Source: Atrina japonica (lineage: Eukaryota; Mollusca; Bivalvia; Pterioida; Pinnidae). Taken from it: 64,000 nucleotides of DNA. Both the position numbers and the translations under genes were made by a program. This document shows, one piece after another, positions 44,211 through 56,859 of this stretch; positions within the stretch are counted from its first letter, which is position 1, and each line of letters opens with the position of its first letter. The DNA lies in assembly GCA_030159075.1 (NCBI GenBank), contig BROG01000909.1, forward strand, positions 1 to 64,000, in the 5' to 3' direction. The notes under the pieces are model-generated. The model made no database searches and was not told where the DNA came from. It saw nothing but the letters and a program-made list of their open reading frames with translations.

Positions 44211-44479
44211 GACAGTATAATAAAATGTTACACCAAAGAATTGTTTTATCTATAGAACGCCAAAATCACAAAAATGAGTTAAAACTATTTATTCTAAGTT
44301 AAACCTAGTTTTTCTCCAGTTAAACCTTGTTTTTCTCAGTTAAACTAGTTTTTCTCCAGGTAATGTGGGTTCATCTCCTTTCAAATACAATCCTATCGGG
44401 CATGTGATCACCAGCGACGTTTCTATTGTTGAAACTGAAAGCCTCAAAAATCATATTTAAGGGGCCCTAAGTACCGAAA
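44211..44479. other. short CTAGTTTTTCTCCAGTTAAAC tandem words
   Basis: Three imperfect copies of AAACCTAGTTTTTCTCCAGT at about 44300-44360; otherwise nothing recognised. Confidence 0.5.
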
Positions 44480-46270
44480 GCCCGTTCCTTTAATTGACGT
44501 CAGAATTTCAGTTTAGTTATGAATTCTGTCGAAGATTATGCCAGACGATGGGCCAAACATGAAGACGTAGGACCAGACACTTTGTCTGAATAGCTAAAAG
44601 CCATACGATGGTTGATAAAATCTTGTCTTCGAAAACTTAAAGGGACTATGAAAACACGTTATCCCTCTGTTTTTAGTGATCCAGAAGTAGTAACTGAACT
44701 GGATAGATAGATCAAATAATATAGTTTTTATTTGTCAGGCACATTGCTATAATTGTTTATTAGAAGAATTCGAGATTAATACGAATTCTGGTAATCCTAC
44801 ATACACACGTAGCTCACTTTCAAAGGACGAGATCCTTCAAAATCATGTGTCCGTATTACGCTCATGTGATATACCTACAGCGGATACCGATTTTGAGCTA
44901 CCATATTTATATTGGATACCTAAACTTCATAAAACCCCATATAAGCAAAGGTACATAGCAGGATCCAGCAAATATTCCACCAAACCTTTATCTTTACTCC
45001 TTACCAAGCTATTGATAGCCGTTAAGGAGAAACTTCAACAATACTGTACAATTGCTTATTCCAGAAGCGGTGTAAATCACGCGTAGATACTAAAACATTC
45101 TAAACAGCTTTTAGAAAATTTGAAGGCACACAATTTTTCTCGAATTATCAGTATCAAAACATATGACTTCTCTATTCTTTACACAACTATTCCACATAAA
45201 AAAATAAAAGAAATACTTTTTCGCACTAAAGGTGGTACCCGATAATTTAAATATCTAGTGATTGGATATCTGGATACTTATTTTGTCAAACACCACTCTG
45301 ATTCTACACATAAATACACTGAAGTTGATATAAAAAAAACATGCTGGAATTTCTAATAGACAATATATTTGTAATGTTCGGAGACGTTGTCTTTCAACAA
45401 ACTGTCGGCATTCCTATGAGAACCAATTGTGCCCCTTTATTGGCCGACCTGTTCCTTTATTCATACGAAGCAGACTTCATTCAGAAACTGCTGAATCAAA
45501 ACAAGAAAAAGTTAGTGGTGTCCTTTAATTTGATATTTAGATATATCGACGACGTTTTGTCAATTAATAATGACAATTTTCATACATATGTCAATGCGAT
45601 ATATCCCAGCGAATTAGAAATTAAAGATACAACAGAATCAAGCACACACGCTTCATACTTCGACATTTTACTTAATATAGACACAGACGGAAAATTGGCA
45701 ACTAAGCTATCCGACAAACGCGACGATTTCGGCTTTCCCATCGTAAATTTTCCACATGTAAGTAGTAATATCCCCCAGTCACCCGCATATCGAGTTTATA
45801 TTTCACAAATGATCCGATATGCCAGGGTGTGTACAACATATGACGATTTCATATACATAGGTAAACTACTCACTGACAAATTATTGACACAGGGATATCG
45901 AAAACCGCGTTTAATGTCAACGTTCCGCAAACTTTACGGTCAGTATAATAGTCTTGTTTGCGATTACTCTGTTTCACTAGGTGAAATGTTGAGTTGCCTT
46001 TTCGTTGGCGGTTGTTGAGACGTCTTTACCAATTGTGACGAGGATTCACACCTCACGTATTTCATTGGACTTGACTGTGGCGGCGGGTGTAATCGGTCGA
46101 CAGGGGATGCTTACTCCTCCATGGCACCTGATCCCACCTCTTGGTTTCCAGAGGTCCGTGTTTTTCCATTTTTACCGGATTTGTATCTATGTCCTGGACA
46201 TTCTAATGATTTATACTTTGGTTTCTGAGATTTTTTATTTTGTATTGAAAAATGTAATTTTGAGGTTATT
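44480..46270 (+). pseudogene. Penelope-like retroelement copy 2 (RT), broken
   Basis: Same family as copy 1, opposite orientation. Order: VEDYARRWAKHEDVG near 44530, a deletion in the KASNN region near 44700, LPYLYWIPKLHKTPYKQRYI at 44900-44960, TNCAPLLADLFLYSYE at 45425-45470, FRYIDDVLSINNDNFHTYVN at 45535-45594, SNIPQSPAYRVYISQMIRYA and VCDYSVSLGEMLSCLF, then the tail. The 225-residue frame 45341-46018 keeps YIDD, but GIPMGT reads GIPMRT and the upstream part has several stops and shifts. Tail landmarks CTCCATGGCACCTGATCCC and AGAGGTCCGTGTTTTTCC lie at 46110-46170. No GIY-YIG domain is attached. Confidence 0.87.
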
Positions 46271-47280
46271 TCAGAATATCTCATTGAAAAACTAATCCTG
46301 TTTTCATGGACACATTTTGATAATTGCTGTATGGACAAGAAGTAGTCTGAGGTGCAATATCCTTGATCTATTACGCAATAGGTCCTGTGATCCTACAAGC
46401 TGTTCTTATCACCAAATGCTATGGCGTCAAGTCTTTACTGAATGAAGATTTCATGCGATCGAATGTTCATTTACTTGACTAAACTGTAGTAATGACAATA
46501 CTAAACAATTTCTACATGATAGTCGCGATTCCTTGTGAATGTGATTAGGTTGACTGAAGGTATTTCGCTTCTCACGTTTTTTAGTCTACCGCGCAACTCG
46601 AACTATCGTACTAGAATTTGTATGTCGTAAAAATAAAAATCCGAAAAAGCCAGACTTTTGAAGCATTATCTTCTAATATTTAAAAGCAATATGATTTTAT
46701 GTTTTTATTGTTTAATCATTTGTAAATAAAGCGTTTGTAATGCCGAGTTTTGCATCTTACGACTTGTCACTATCGTCCGAAAACGCACTTCCGGTGTCAT
46801 GTCAACAACCGGGCAAATGGCGAGATAGTTTCTGTTCTGCCCCTGCCGGCCGTCTTTTACCATCCGTACATGCGTGATTATATGCTCTCACAGCCCTATT
46901 CTACTAGATGTGTATTCCTCGTGCACAAAATTGTGTTGGTCAATGATGAGGCTTGTGTGCACACGGATTGAGATTTCCCAGATCGGCAGATAGATAAATT
47001 CACATTTTTGGAATTCAAACTCTCTACATGATAATAATACATTGTAGATAAGAATAATCTGTTAAAAGTTCATAAATCTTCAGAAAAAAGCTTAGATTAC
47101 CAGATCCTATTCATTTACTGACTTTGTAGTCTTCAAATGCAGGTACAACTTTCATATGATAATTATAAATGATAATCTTCTCCGAGGTGTTTGTATGTTG
47201 GAATATTGTTCTTATATCTTTTAATTTTAATATGTCATTATTAACTTGCGCAGACAGTGACTCCGTTTCACCAATCACGC
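46271..47280. other. no gene recognised
   Basis: Locally higher GC around 46740-46960 but no exon or domain recognised. Confidence 0.4.
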
Positions 47281-47430
47281 TTTTCACCGAACTTGACCTT
47301 ATCACCAAACTTGACCTTTTACCGAACTAGAAAAGTTTCCATGGAAGATTTGCGACGGGTGTGGCATGCCAGCAGAAGACGCTGACTCCTTCTGGACACC
47401 TGGTCTTATCCTGTTTGGGATTCGTAATTG
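47281..47430 (+). repeat. dispersed repeat B with CACCGAACTTGAC leader
   Basis: Two CACC(G/A)AACTTGACCTT units, then TTGCGACGGGTGTGGCATGC and CTGACTCCTTCTGGACACCTG. The leader units match 27925-27990, so the leader is part of the dispersed family. Confidence 0.8.
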
Positions 47431-47564
47431 TTCTTCATGTTGAGAACATTTGCACATCTAATTCGTCGTGTTATAATGGACTTGAGTTTTAGATTATTGA
47501 TTAGTACTTCTTCAATTTTACTTGCAATGAATTTCAAAAGACTGTGATACAGATACAACACATA

Positions 47565-47576
<12 letters not shown>

Positions 47577-47638
<62 letters not shown>
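47577..47638. repeat. (AT)n microsatellite
   Basis: Uninterrupted AT run of about 62 bp. Confidence 0.97.
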
Positions 47639-47639
<1 letters not shown>

Positions 47640-47643
<4 letters not shown>

Positions 47644-50600
47644 GGTGCTGATCTTTATTGGTTTATAGTGAAAACACAATTATCATGTAAATTCATTTAC
47701 AACTGATGAAGTCTAATTGACAGAAACGATATCGTCTTGAGCATTATAACTTTGGTAGTATGTTTATAATATTTACATGTACATTTAGACCTGAACTGAT
47801 ACATAAAAATGATATCATATTTTAAATATATCTAGTAAAGATTTATACACACAAAATATAAAATAATAGCAAGTAAATTATAATAAGTATCCAATATTTA
47901 TAAAATATTTTAATTCATTCAAAAGGATATTAATCATATTTACTATACATCTAAAAATAACTGTTTTTTCAAACTTCAACTATGAAAATAGTTTGATTCA
48001 GTTGTAGTTATTAGACAAATGTATTGTATTCTTTTTGCACCTTCTTGATGTGGAAAACATAATCTAAACGAAAGCAGAGACATGATAATATTGATGCAAC
48101 TTTTTATTTTTGTCTATAGACTTTATATAAATTCACAATTTTTCAAAACATTGATGGAAAGTCATTTCTAAGTTAACATAACTTATTCAACAGAACTAAA
48201 AATACATAGTTCCATTTTGTATTTCCATAATTTTGATAATAGTTAGCAAAATTAATGTATATACTCATTTTTACTACACCTATATGCATCATCTAATAAG
48301 TTTAAGGGTGTAATGATGTTTACTTCATCAGATCCTGGTTATATGATTGCAAATATCATAAATGCTGAGATCACCTTTGTTGTTGTAAGATACATGTATA
48401 AATCTGCTACTGTGGAGTCTTCCATTGTTTATACAATCATTAGAAATCAGTGTACCTTAATATCACTACCTTCTTTCTATTAGCTGAAATTACATTTTTA
48501 TTCATTTGTTGTTGTTTTTTTCTCATACATTGGGCCAGTAACTCACCAGCAACATCTGTACATACATAGTGACATGCCAGTATTAATCAGCCTTTTATTT
48601 TACTCTTCATATTTAAACTAAAAGCACATTTTTACAAAACAGTTTTACAAAGTTATTTCTTATTCACTCAGTATCAATACAATTATCCCAACAAATCAAG
48701 CTTTGAAATTCCTGTGTTTGTTTGGTTGTAAATTCCCACTGTTGGTTTGTTAATAGCACTGATGAGTTTTGCTGGATACATAATTTTAATTTCTTTTTTA
48801 TTTGTCTATCGTAAATTGGGAATAGTGATATTAATTGTTTGTTTAATCCCGAAAACATTATTTTTAAACAATTTATTATTGAATATTATAATATTCAATA
48901 ATAAATTGTTAAAAAATAATGTATGTACAAACCATGTTAGTTATTGAAGTTTTCTATATGTCGTACAATACGCTATGAAATCACAATATTAATTTTGTTG
49001 GGTAAATGTGATATTATTTTTTTCTATTTTGTAGGGTTGATTACAATGACATCTAAAAGTTTACCAAGTATTCTAACTTTTGCAATATTTTATTGTTTAA
49101 AATTTTAGTCAAATACATCACACCCGTTTAAAGCTGATTTTTGCCAAAAAGATCAGATTCACCCCCTTACTTATGAAGGGCTGTAGAACAATATCTAAGT
49201 CATGTACCTCTCCTGTAACTGGGCTTAAATTGATGAAATATAAATTATCTTTATAACAAATAAAACACACAAATTTGCACTTTTCAATTACATGGACTGT
49301 AATAAGCTAAACACCTTAATGAGGCATTTGCTATTTAGAAAAAAAGCCTTTCTTTTTTACTACTTAGATTGATATAATATAACAAAAACTATATACAGGC
49401 ATACAGTTCTTAAATTCCTATATATTTTGTAATAATTGCTTGGAAAACCCAGTTTGGCAAATATTTACTTGCAATTTAATTTATTGATACAACCGTACTA
49501 TTTGTATATACATATTACACTGAACTTGACCTTATTGTCACAAAATATATAGGAATATAAGAGTTTTATGTCCGTGTGTTATCTTACATCAACTTCAAGT
49601 AGTGAAAAGAGAACAAATAAAAATAAGTGGGTTTTTTTGTCAAAACAACTTATGCCCTTTTATTAAGAGTACCCCGGGTGCGACTACCAAACTATCTAAT
49701 GCCTCGAGTAGGCAGGCATTATTCTTACATATCGGTGACCTCTAAAATGTATTGTAGATAAAGTGCTCTTTTCATCGAATGATTTCATATGTATTTTTTC
49801 CATTTTATCGACGATACTTCCCGCATTATTCATGCAGCAAAGAAACCGTCCAACAATATTTTTATGTAATGTGCAATACCATATATTTTTCATATGGTTT
49901 GCTTTTGTAGTTTTGACAGATCCGTTATCTCACATTTCATAATTATTATTTTTTTATTAGGGTATTTTAAACCCTTCTGGCCATTTTCAGAATAACAAAA
50001 TTAAATTTGGATATGGCTGTCCATAACATGCGGAGGAACAGTAATATTTGAAAATTTGTTTTTAATCTTTGTTCCAGGAATATTAAAAAAGTTTTGGAGC
50101 CACCATTTCTATAAAGTACATTTGATACTCAACTTTCAAAGCATAGATAGTACTAAAATGCAAGGTCATTGTATACTGCTTTCTAATAAAAAAAGGACTA
50201 CTTTATGTTTATTACATAAGTTAATGACGCTGTATATTGATATGTGACTCATCGGCAAGAGATATCCCTTCCTACATGATACCTTGTCACACCTTTCATT
50301 GTTCAGAGGCCCATGTTTGATCCATATTCATCATACCAGTATACTGAAATCCGGATTATCTGAATGGTTTTGACAGCTTTACATTTTATATTGGAAGCAA
50401 AAAATAATATGTCTATAGCTCATCAACCTGTGAGGTCACATTTAGACTCATCCAAATCTATAGATGGCAGGTTCTACTTTCATAATTTAGGATTGGGAAA
50501 GCCAATATTGCATGTTAAAGTTTTACAGTATTTATATTCAAAATCATGCACACTGACAGGGATCAATGAGTTGAAATAAATATTGTGTCACTCTACAAAA

Positions 50601-51440
50601 ACAGAAATTGTAGCTTCTTAATTGTCGTGTTTTTTGTTTTATTTTCTCCAATTTTAAAATATTACAATAAAACGTCCATTTGTATAGTCTTATCTACTTG
50701 TGAACTCTTATCTAATGTTTGTAATCATTAGTTTTACAATTTACCTCAAAAGTCACGAGAAAATAAACCCATGTGATTTCTAAGATGAGCTCCAAAATAC
50801 TTGAAATTAATTTATTGTGATAACATTTATCTTTATGAAATAAATCACATATAGTTTAGAAATTTAAATAATTCTAATAATTCATAATCACTTTTGTAAA
50901 AGTGTCATAAAGAGAGGTGTTCTATGTAATGTTTGATTGAAATGGTTTCGACTAGCAGCTGACGTACAGTGGTAAGCCTACTACATGTAACCCTATCTTC
51001 TCGTCGAGTTGGATCTGTGTTCTAAGGGGAAATTCAAATGCATATTACGTAAGAGGTAAGTAATTTGCCGTATTGTGCAGTGTAGATAAACTCCTTTCAC
51101 TGTGAAATATATCTGTGTATTTAGCTTCACAGATGAGATACCTCTTGAAATTAAATAACACACTGACGAAAGTTGATTATATATTATTGTTCTTTTCTTC
51201 AACATAAAGCGTTCCTCCATTGTAACAAATCTTGGTTAGTGATGTTAGTATTATAGCAAGTCCATAATATATTTCTAGAAAGGACAGCTTGTAGTGGACA
51301 AGTGGTAACGTGGTCTCCATGTAGGCGGGGTATTTTGGAAGCAATGACGCGTTATAACACACGTAATAACAGTTCACTGGCCAAGCAATTGTATGTTTAC
51401 GGTACTTAATCCCATTGCATTGTCATAGAAGTTAGATACC
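47640..51440. other. AT-rich, gene-free stretch
   Basis: About 3.8 kb of very AT-rich sequence with no supported exon. The segment 50230-50330 (CATGATACCTTGTCACACC, then TCAGAGGCCCATGTTTGATCC) may be a very diverged retroelement tail. At 48868-48915 there is a palindrome around TATTGAATATTATAATATTC with arms reading TTTAAACAATTTATTATTGAA. Confidence 0.45.
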
Positions 51441-51529
51441 CTATGTACAAATTTGATAAATATAATGTCCAAGGCATCAACAACTACAGCAACAACAACA
51501 CACACACCAAAAAACACACACACACACAC

Positions 51530-51533
<4 letters not shown>

Positions 51534-51605
<72 letters not shown>

Positions 51606-51708
51606 GTGGTTTAAGACATATTACCGCGGTTTTAAACATACCACCAACAAATTAAAGAAACGTTTTATCTATGTTAGTATATAATACTTATTATCTATTA
51701 TATATATG

Positions 51709-51788
<80 letters not shown>

Positions 51789-51865
51789 GTGGTTTAAGAC
51801 ATATCACCGCGGTTTTAGACGTACCACCAACAAATTAAAGAAACGTTTTATCTATTTTAGTATGT
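51534..51865. repeat. duplicated block with two long (AT)n runs
   Basis: An (AT)n run at about 51534-51603 is followed by TTCGTGGTTTAAGACATATT...CCACCAACAAATTAAAGAAA. A second (AT)n run at 51707-51786 is followed by the same roughly 80-bp sequence with only a few changes. Both units were duplicated together. Confidence 0.92.
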
Positions 51866-52080
51866 ATTACTTCTGTCTACTCATCGGACCATAATAAAAT
51901 TGTTTAATAAATTTATAGAAAAAAGATAGCATGTGACAACAAGGTGATAAACAGCGGTGAAAGCCACAAAAGGCATTAAATGGAAATTAACGGCATTGAA
52001 CTAAAATTCAATATATATTCAAAACATTAAACTTTACTTATCTTTGCACAACAGTTCTGCATCACAAGTTAAAACAATAT
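51866..52080. other. no gene recognised
   Basis: Short AT-rich spacer. Confidence 0.35.
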
Positions 52081-52915
52081 TGACAACTGATTTTTTAAAT
52101 AAAAGATGTGTCCGAATATTTGGATACCTAGTCATTGGTTATCATGATACCTATTTCGTCCAACACCACTCTGATTCTACACATAAATACAGCGAAGAAG
52201 GTATAAAAAGTTGCTTAAATTATATATATTTGTAATGCTTAAGGCCAGGTTTTTCACCAAAATGTCGGCATTCCCATGGGAACTAATTGTGCCGCTTTAT
52301 TGGCTGACTTGTTCCTTTATTCATACAAAGCAGGTGTACTTCAGAAGCTTCGGAATGAAAAGACGAAGAAACAAGAGGTTACATATAATTTGTCATTTAG
52401 ATATAATGACAATTTGCATACATATGTCAATGCAATATATTCCAATGAACCAGAAAGTAAAGACACAATAACAGAATCAAGCACACTTGCTTCCCGTTTG
52501 GGCATTTTGCTTACTATAGACACAGACAAGGCTTTTCGATGTCGGCTTTTCTATCGTAAATGTTCATAATTTAGGTAGTAATATCGCACAATCGCCCGCA
52601 CATGTTGTTTTTATCTCGCAAATAATCCAATATGCCAGATTATGTTCAACATATGAACATTTCATATGCAGAAGTGAACTACTTATTGATAAGTTAATGG
52701 AATATAGGGAATCGCGTTCGATGTCAACGTTCCGCAAATTGTACGGTCGGAATAATGGCCTAGTTTGCAATTACTCTGTTTCACTAAATGAAATATTGAG
52801 TTATCTGTTCGGTATTCGTCTGTCGAATATTCACCAGATTTGTATATTGTTTCCTGGACATCCCCACGATCTATACTTTTATATATGTGATTTAATATTG
52901 CAAAAGCCTAGACAG
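52080..52915 (+). pseudogene. Penelope-like retroelement copy 3 (RT), catalytic strand deleted
   Basis: Recognisable blocks: YLVIGYHDTYFVQHHSDSTH at 52120-52180, TNCAALLADLFLYSYKAG near 52285-52330, then FRYNDNLHTYVNAIYSNEP at 52397-52450. In copy 2 the last stretch reads FRYIDDVLSINNDNFHTYVN, so the YIDD codons are deleted here. C-terminal blocks VVFISQIIQYARLCSTYEHF and VCNYSVSLNEILSYLF follow in other frames. The 3' tail is mostly missing. Confidence 0.82.
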
Positions 52916-53551
52916 AAATGCCCACTTGATCTGAACTGTCACTATTTTAAATTCTGTTAACACTTAACATAATCCATATGCTTGACTGTTGCGAAATGTC
53001 GTTTCAAATGGAAGTATGACATATCATGTAGATACTAAACATTATTAGATATGATGAGGCGATGTGTATCACCAGCAAACTATGATATAGTTAATGCATG
53101 TTGTTAGTAAATAATAGATAAGAATTATAGCCACGGATTTGTTTAGGTGGGCCGGTTGGCATCCCCTGCTGTCCTCTGTCATCCACAATGAATCCACTGT
53201 CACGTTGATGGCAAGAGAACATAACCACCTGCCACGTGGCTATACAGATTAGACAAATTCGAGTCACAAGAAGTCAATTTATACATCCTATTAACTAAAC
53301 CCTTATCTGTCAATTGAAACAACATATGAACTTGCAGGGCAGGTGTAATCAATCGTCTTCAGTGTGACATACTTACCGACCCCCTTCTACAGTACACATG
53401 ACTCCATTGATCCAAACACATTATCGCTAGGTAAGGTCATATATATTATGTACATTTCTTCTATCATTTCTACGTTTCTAACGATACTGATTGACAGATT
53501 ATCTATAAATCTAATGGTAAACTGTATTTGTTTTAAAGTTAACACACACAC

Positions 53552-53556
<5 letters not shown>
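52916..53556. other. no gene; weak tail-like trace at 53150-53215
   Basis: GGTTGGCATCCCCTGCTGTC and ATGAATCCACTGTCACGTTG resemble the Penelope-like tail read on the minus strand, but are too short to be sure. Confidence 0.3.

Positions 53557-53624
<68 letters not shown>
53557..53624. repeat. (AT)n microsatellite
   Basis: Uninterrupted AT run adjoining a short (AC)n at 53545-53556. Confidence 0.97.
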
Positions 53625-53627
<3 letters not shown>

Positions 53628-55170
53628 CGTCTCTGTGTCTGTGTATATGTGGATTTGTATGATGTCGTGTAAAGTAACATTAATAAGTTATATATTAATT
53701 GAGAGGCGATAAATATTATAAGCGAACGACTAATGTTTATTGTGTTTATTAGACAATATTAGGAAATTATGGTTATTGTACAAACACGAAAACTGGGATA
53801 CTAAATCAAGTAGCTTTGGGAAATAAGCGTTCTTTTTTTATTGGTCTGCCGTGTACCTGCAGTCAAATTCAGAAAAACGGGTCTACTCCTGGGCCTAACC
53901 TAAATTACTCAGTTTTTAAGCTTAACTTTTTATTATCATTATTTTGACTATATAATCAATTGTAAATATTTTGGATTTGACTAAATGGGACACACATTAT
54001 GTTTTTTTTTAACAATTACATGAGATATTTGGGTTAAACTAATAATTTCCTGGGACACTGAATGGAAACGTTGAATACGTTACACAGAAATTGACATTTT
54101 TATAGAAGTCATGAAATGATCAATAATATCATCATTTTTACCAAATGTATGCCATGAATGCAAACATGTCCAGTTGCAGCATACATTTTGTGTTTGGTTT
54201 TACCTCAAAATCAGGAAAAGCTAGTTGCTCGTGAGTACTGAGTAAATTTAATGACTTTTGACCTTTATCATAATCGGTTTAGACGATCTAGCAACCACTA
54301 ACACGTTCTCAGATTTTGTTTGCTGAAATGGTGGCTTATCCTACAAATTGAAGCTTTATGAGGTGGCGACAGAATCTGGTTACAATATGTTCTTAAAGAC
54401 ACCACTGGCTTTCAGCGAGTAAACTGGAAAGTTTCTCTTGATATCAGCTTGATTCTAGTGGGGTCCGAATCCGTACCGACTAGAGGTCAGACAATTCATG
54501 TTTAAAGCGCATTGCCCTAATTACTCTGTCATGGTACATGTGTAATAGCAAACAAGGTCATTCTATTTTTCAAATTAATTGAATAGTTCCTTTTAAACAG
54601 AAGTCGCAATTGTACTGGACACCACATTGGGAAATTGAATCAGTGAGCGTAGCATTTATCCACATTTTGTCATCCTTTGAAAAGATTGAATAGTATTTGA
54701 TAGTGGATAAAAACAGAACCTAAAATGAATCGAAAACAAATGTCAGCTTACATTCACTATATGGAGAATTTACATATATTCTCAATTTTAAACCGATGAT
54801 AAAGGTAATGGAATATGCTTGGAAAAAACACCATATCTATTCAAATGCAAACAATGTGTAGTAAACATATATAACAAATACGGATTTCAAAATGTATACG
54901 CTAGGGGATCTCGGGAGAAATCCGGAGGTGGAATCAAGTGTCAACGAGGAATGATCCTTTTCTCCCCATCCGTCACAACGATAGTCAATCCAAAATTATA
55001 ACAGACGAGGGATAACTCCTCTTCACTTTATCTCTCGACCCTAAAGAAACACATACACATTATTTTAAACGCTTTTAACTTATATTCTTATATCCATAAA
55101 TTTTAATGTTATATCATGATACCCGAATCACTTGTCATTTGAATCTTAAACCCCAATCCATTACAAGTAA
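53625..55170. other. no gene; weak tail-like trace at 54890-54990
   Basis: At 54905-54960 the sequence GGGATCTCGGGAGAAATCCGG, then GGTGGAATCAAGTGTCAACG resembles a diverged minus-strand Penelope-like tail. A possible tRNA-like remnant lies around 54450-54530 on the minus strand. Nothing else. Confidence 0.35.
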
Positions 55171-55184
55171 CACACACAGACACA

Positions 55185-55253
<69 letters not shown>

Positions 55254-55257
55254 ACAG
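55171..55257. repeat. (AC)n microsatellite
   Basis: AC dinucleotide run with minor interruptions at both ends. Confidence 0.97.
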
Positions 55258-55769
55258 AGTATTGTTTTCAGTATAATAATTTAGTTTTCAGATAATTTTG
55301 TCTTTGACGTCGTTAAAAGATATGTTAAATTTTATCGCTGGGTAAACTAAAAAAATGCCGCCATTTACACTAACCTGAATTATCCAGTCGTTATATTTCG
55401 CTAACTTCGATCACTACATTAAAGCCTGAATCCATACACATTCAGAATGCTTCAACCGGAAGACATTTTTACTGCGCCAGATTGTGAGGTCATAGTAATT
55501 TACGTCAGAATTTTGTGACATTGCATTGAATACTTCGCAACAATGGAGTGTTTTTTTCTCGAATTACTGGTAAACGAAAGTTGTGATTTATCGCATAATT
55601 ACAACTGCAATCATTCATTTGCAGTATACGTTCAATATATATATATATATATATTCTTCGGGCAAATCAACATTTCCTTGCACATCCCACGTTTAGTAAT
55701 ATCTGGGTCTGCAAATGCAGTCTTACAAAAGTGACCGAGTAACCGAGTACTCGATCGGAAAAACATTCG
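55258..55769. other. no gene recognised
   Basis: Includes a short (AT)n at 55635-55655. The region 55660-55740 may continue the GIY-YIG frame but is not recognisable. Confidence 0.35.
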
Positions 55770-55975
55770 GTTTTCTTTGTACAGCAATAACTTTGTTAAG
55801 GAAAGGGACAATTTTGAATTTTCCTCTTCCGCAACTGGCAAAATGTTCATTGCAGGGGCTATTTCGGACATTAATCTTGCGTTTAGTTTTCCCAATTGTC
55901 CAATGTAATTTTCCCCGCATGGCGGACATGTTGCGCAAAATATGATATTTCGTTTCCGTCTGAAAACGCTACAGA
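55770..55975 (-). pseudogene. orphan GIY-YIG endonuclease remnant of a retroelement
   Basis: On the minus strand the first frame reads RKRNIIFCATCPPCGENYIG and then QLGKLNARL, a GIY-YIG core preceded by a CxxC pair. After a frameshift near 55865 the next frame reads NEHFASCGRGKFKIVPFLNK. The order CATCPPCGENYIG, then H-x-C and G-x-F-K-I-x-P-F is the layout of GIY-YIG domains carried by Penelope-like elements. No RT sequence adjoins it. Broken by the shift and truncated. Confidence 0.75.
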
Positions 55976-56036
55976 ACAAAGCAAATATTAATAGATAAGT
56001 GTGATGTTCTACACTTTTCTTAACACACAAACACAC

Positions 56037-56052
<16 letters not shown>

Positions 56053-56091
<39 letters not shown>
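56053..56091. repeat. (AC)n-(AT)n compound microsatellite
   Basis: (AC)n at about 56028-56050 followed by (AT)n to 56091. Confidence 0.95.
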
Positions 56092-56092
<1 letters not shown>

Positions 56093-56216
56093 CCATTACC
56101 AAATATAACATAAAGACGCTAGCTGTTCCGGTTATGTCCCTTCCCATGTTTTGTATACATTTAGAGATGTAGTATAACAGGCCAGACTCTTGTAGAAATA
56201 ACATATAAATAGGTCA
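56092..56216 (+). repeat. dispersed repeat C, copy 2
   Basis: AAAGACGCTAGCTGTTCCGG, TTTTGTATACATTTAGAGAT and GGCCAGACTCTTGTAGAAAT match 37620-37730 with small indels. Confidence 0.75.
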
Positions 56217-56589
56217 TTATTTCTCGTACCGGAGTAGGGAGTATTTAATAAATGCTTGTACAGTGCGTGATGTAACTTGTAACCTAATAAGCATTTGTTG
56301 TAAACTTTTTCTAAGCAGGGAACCTGTTGATATTGTTTTAGTCAATCTTAAGTTGAATATAAATTGGGAAATAAGCATGATTTTGCCACATCTGTGAAAA
56401 GTGAAGAACATCATCCGCTGTAATGAACGTCATCAAATCGGTAAAACAACTGGATAATGGATAAAAAACAAAACAACTAAAACACAGCCTAACACAAGTA
56501 ATCAATTCAGCATTAATGGTAAATGTGCACTATTATGATATCTTCTCAGCGTTAAATATTCACATAGATTTTGTGCTTTGAACCAAGAC
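56217..56589. other. no gene recognised
   Basis: AT-rich spacer. Confidence 0.35.
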
Positions 56590-56785
56590 TGCTGTCATTT
56601 TTGGTCGGCGCTGGTTCGAGCCCTACTGTAAACTAAGTTAATTTTTCTGTGAAAGTTTACCAGTTTACTTGCGGAAGGTCGGTGGACTCTTAGTGGGTAC
56701 AATGTAACCGGTTTCACTCTCCCACCACTAAAAACTGGCCGCCACCATATAACTGAAAAATTGTTGAGTGTGGCGTAAAAGATAA
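56590..56785 (+). mobile_element. SINE family 2 copy
   Basis: A tRNA-like end with B box GGTTCGAGCCC at about 56612, then GTGAAAGTTTACCAGTTTAC, GGAAGGTCGGTGGACTC, CTCCCACCACTAAAAACTGG, CCGCCACCATATAACTGAAA and GAGTGTGGCGTAAAA at the end. Closely matches 32890-33105 and, weakly, 21565-21715. Confidence 0.8.
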
Positions 56786-56859
56786 TTACATAGTACAAAG
56801 ATGTGTTGAAACTTTACAGACATTACAAACGTCATTATGACCATTTAAGAAGAAAACGA

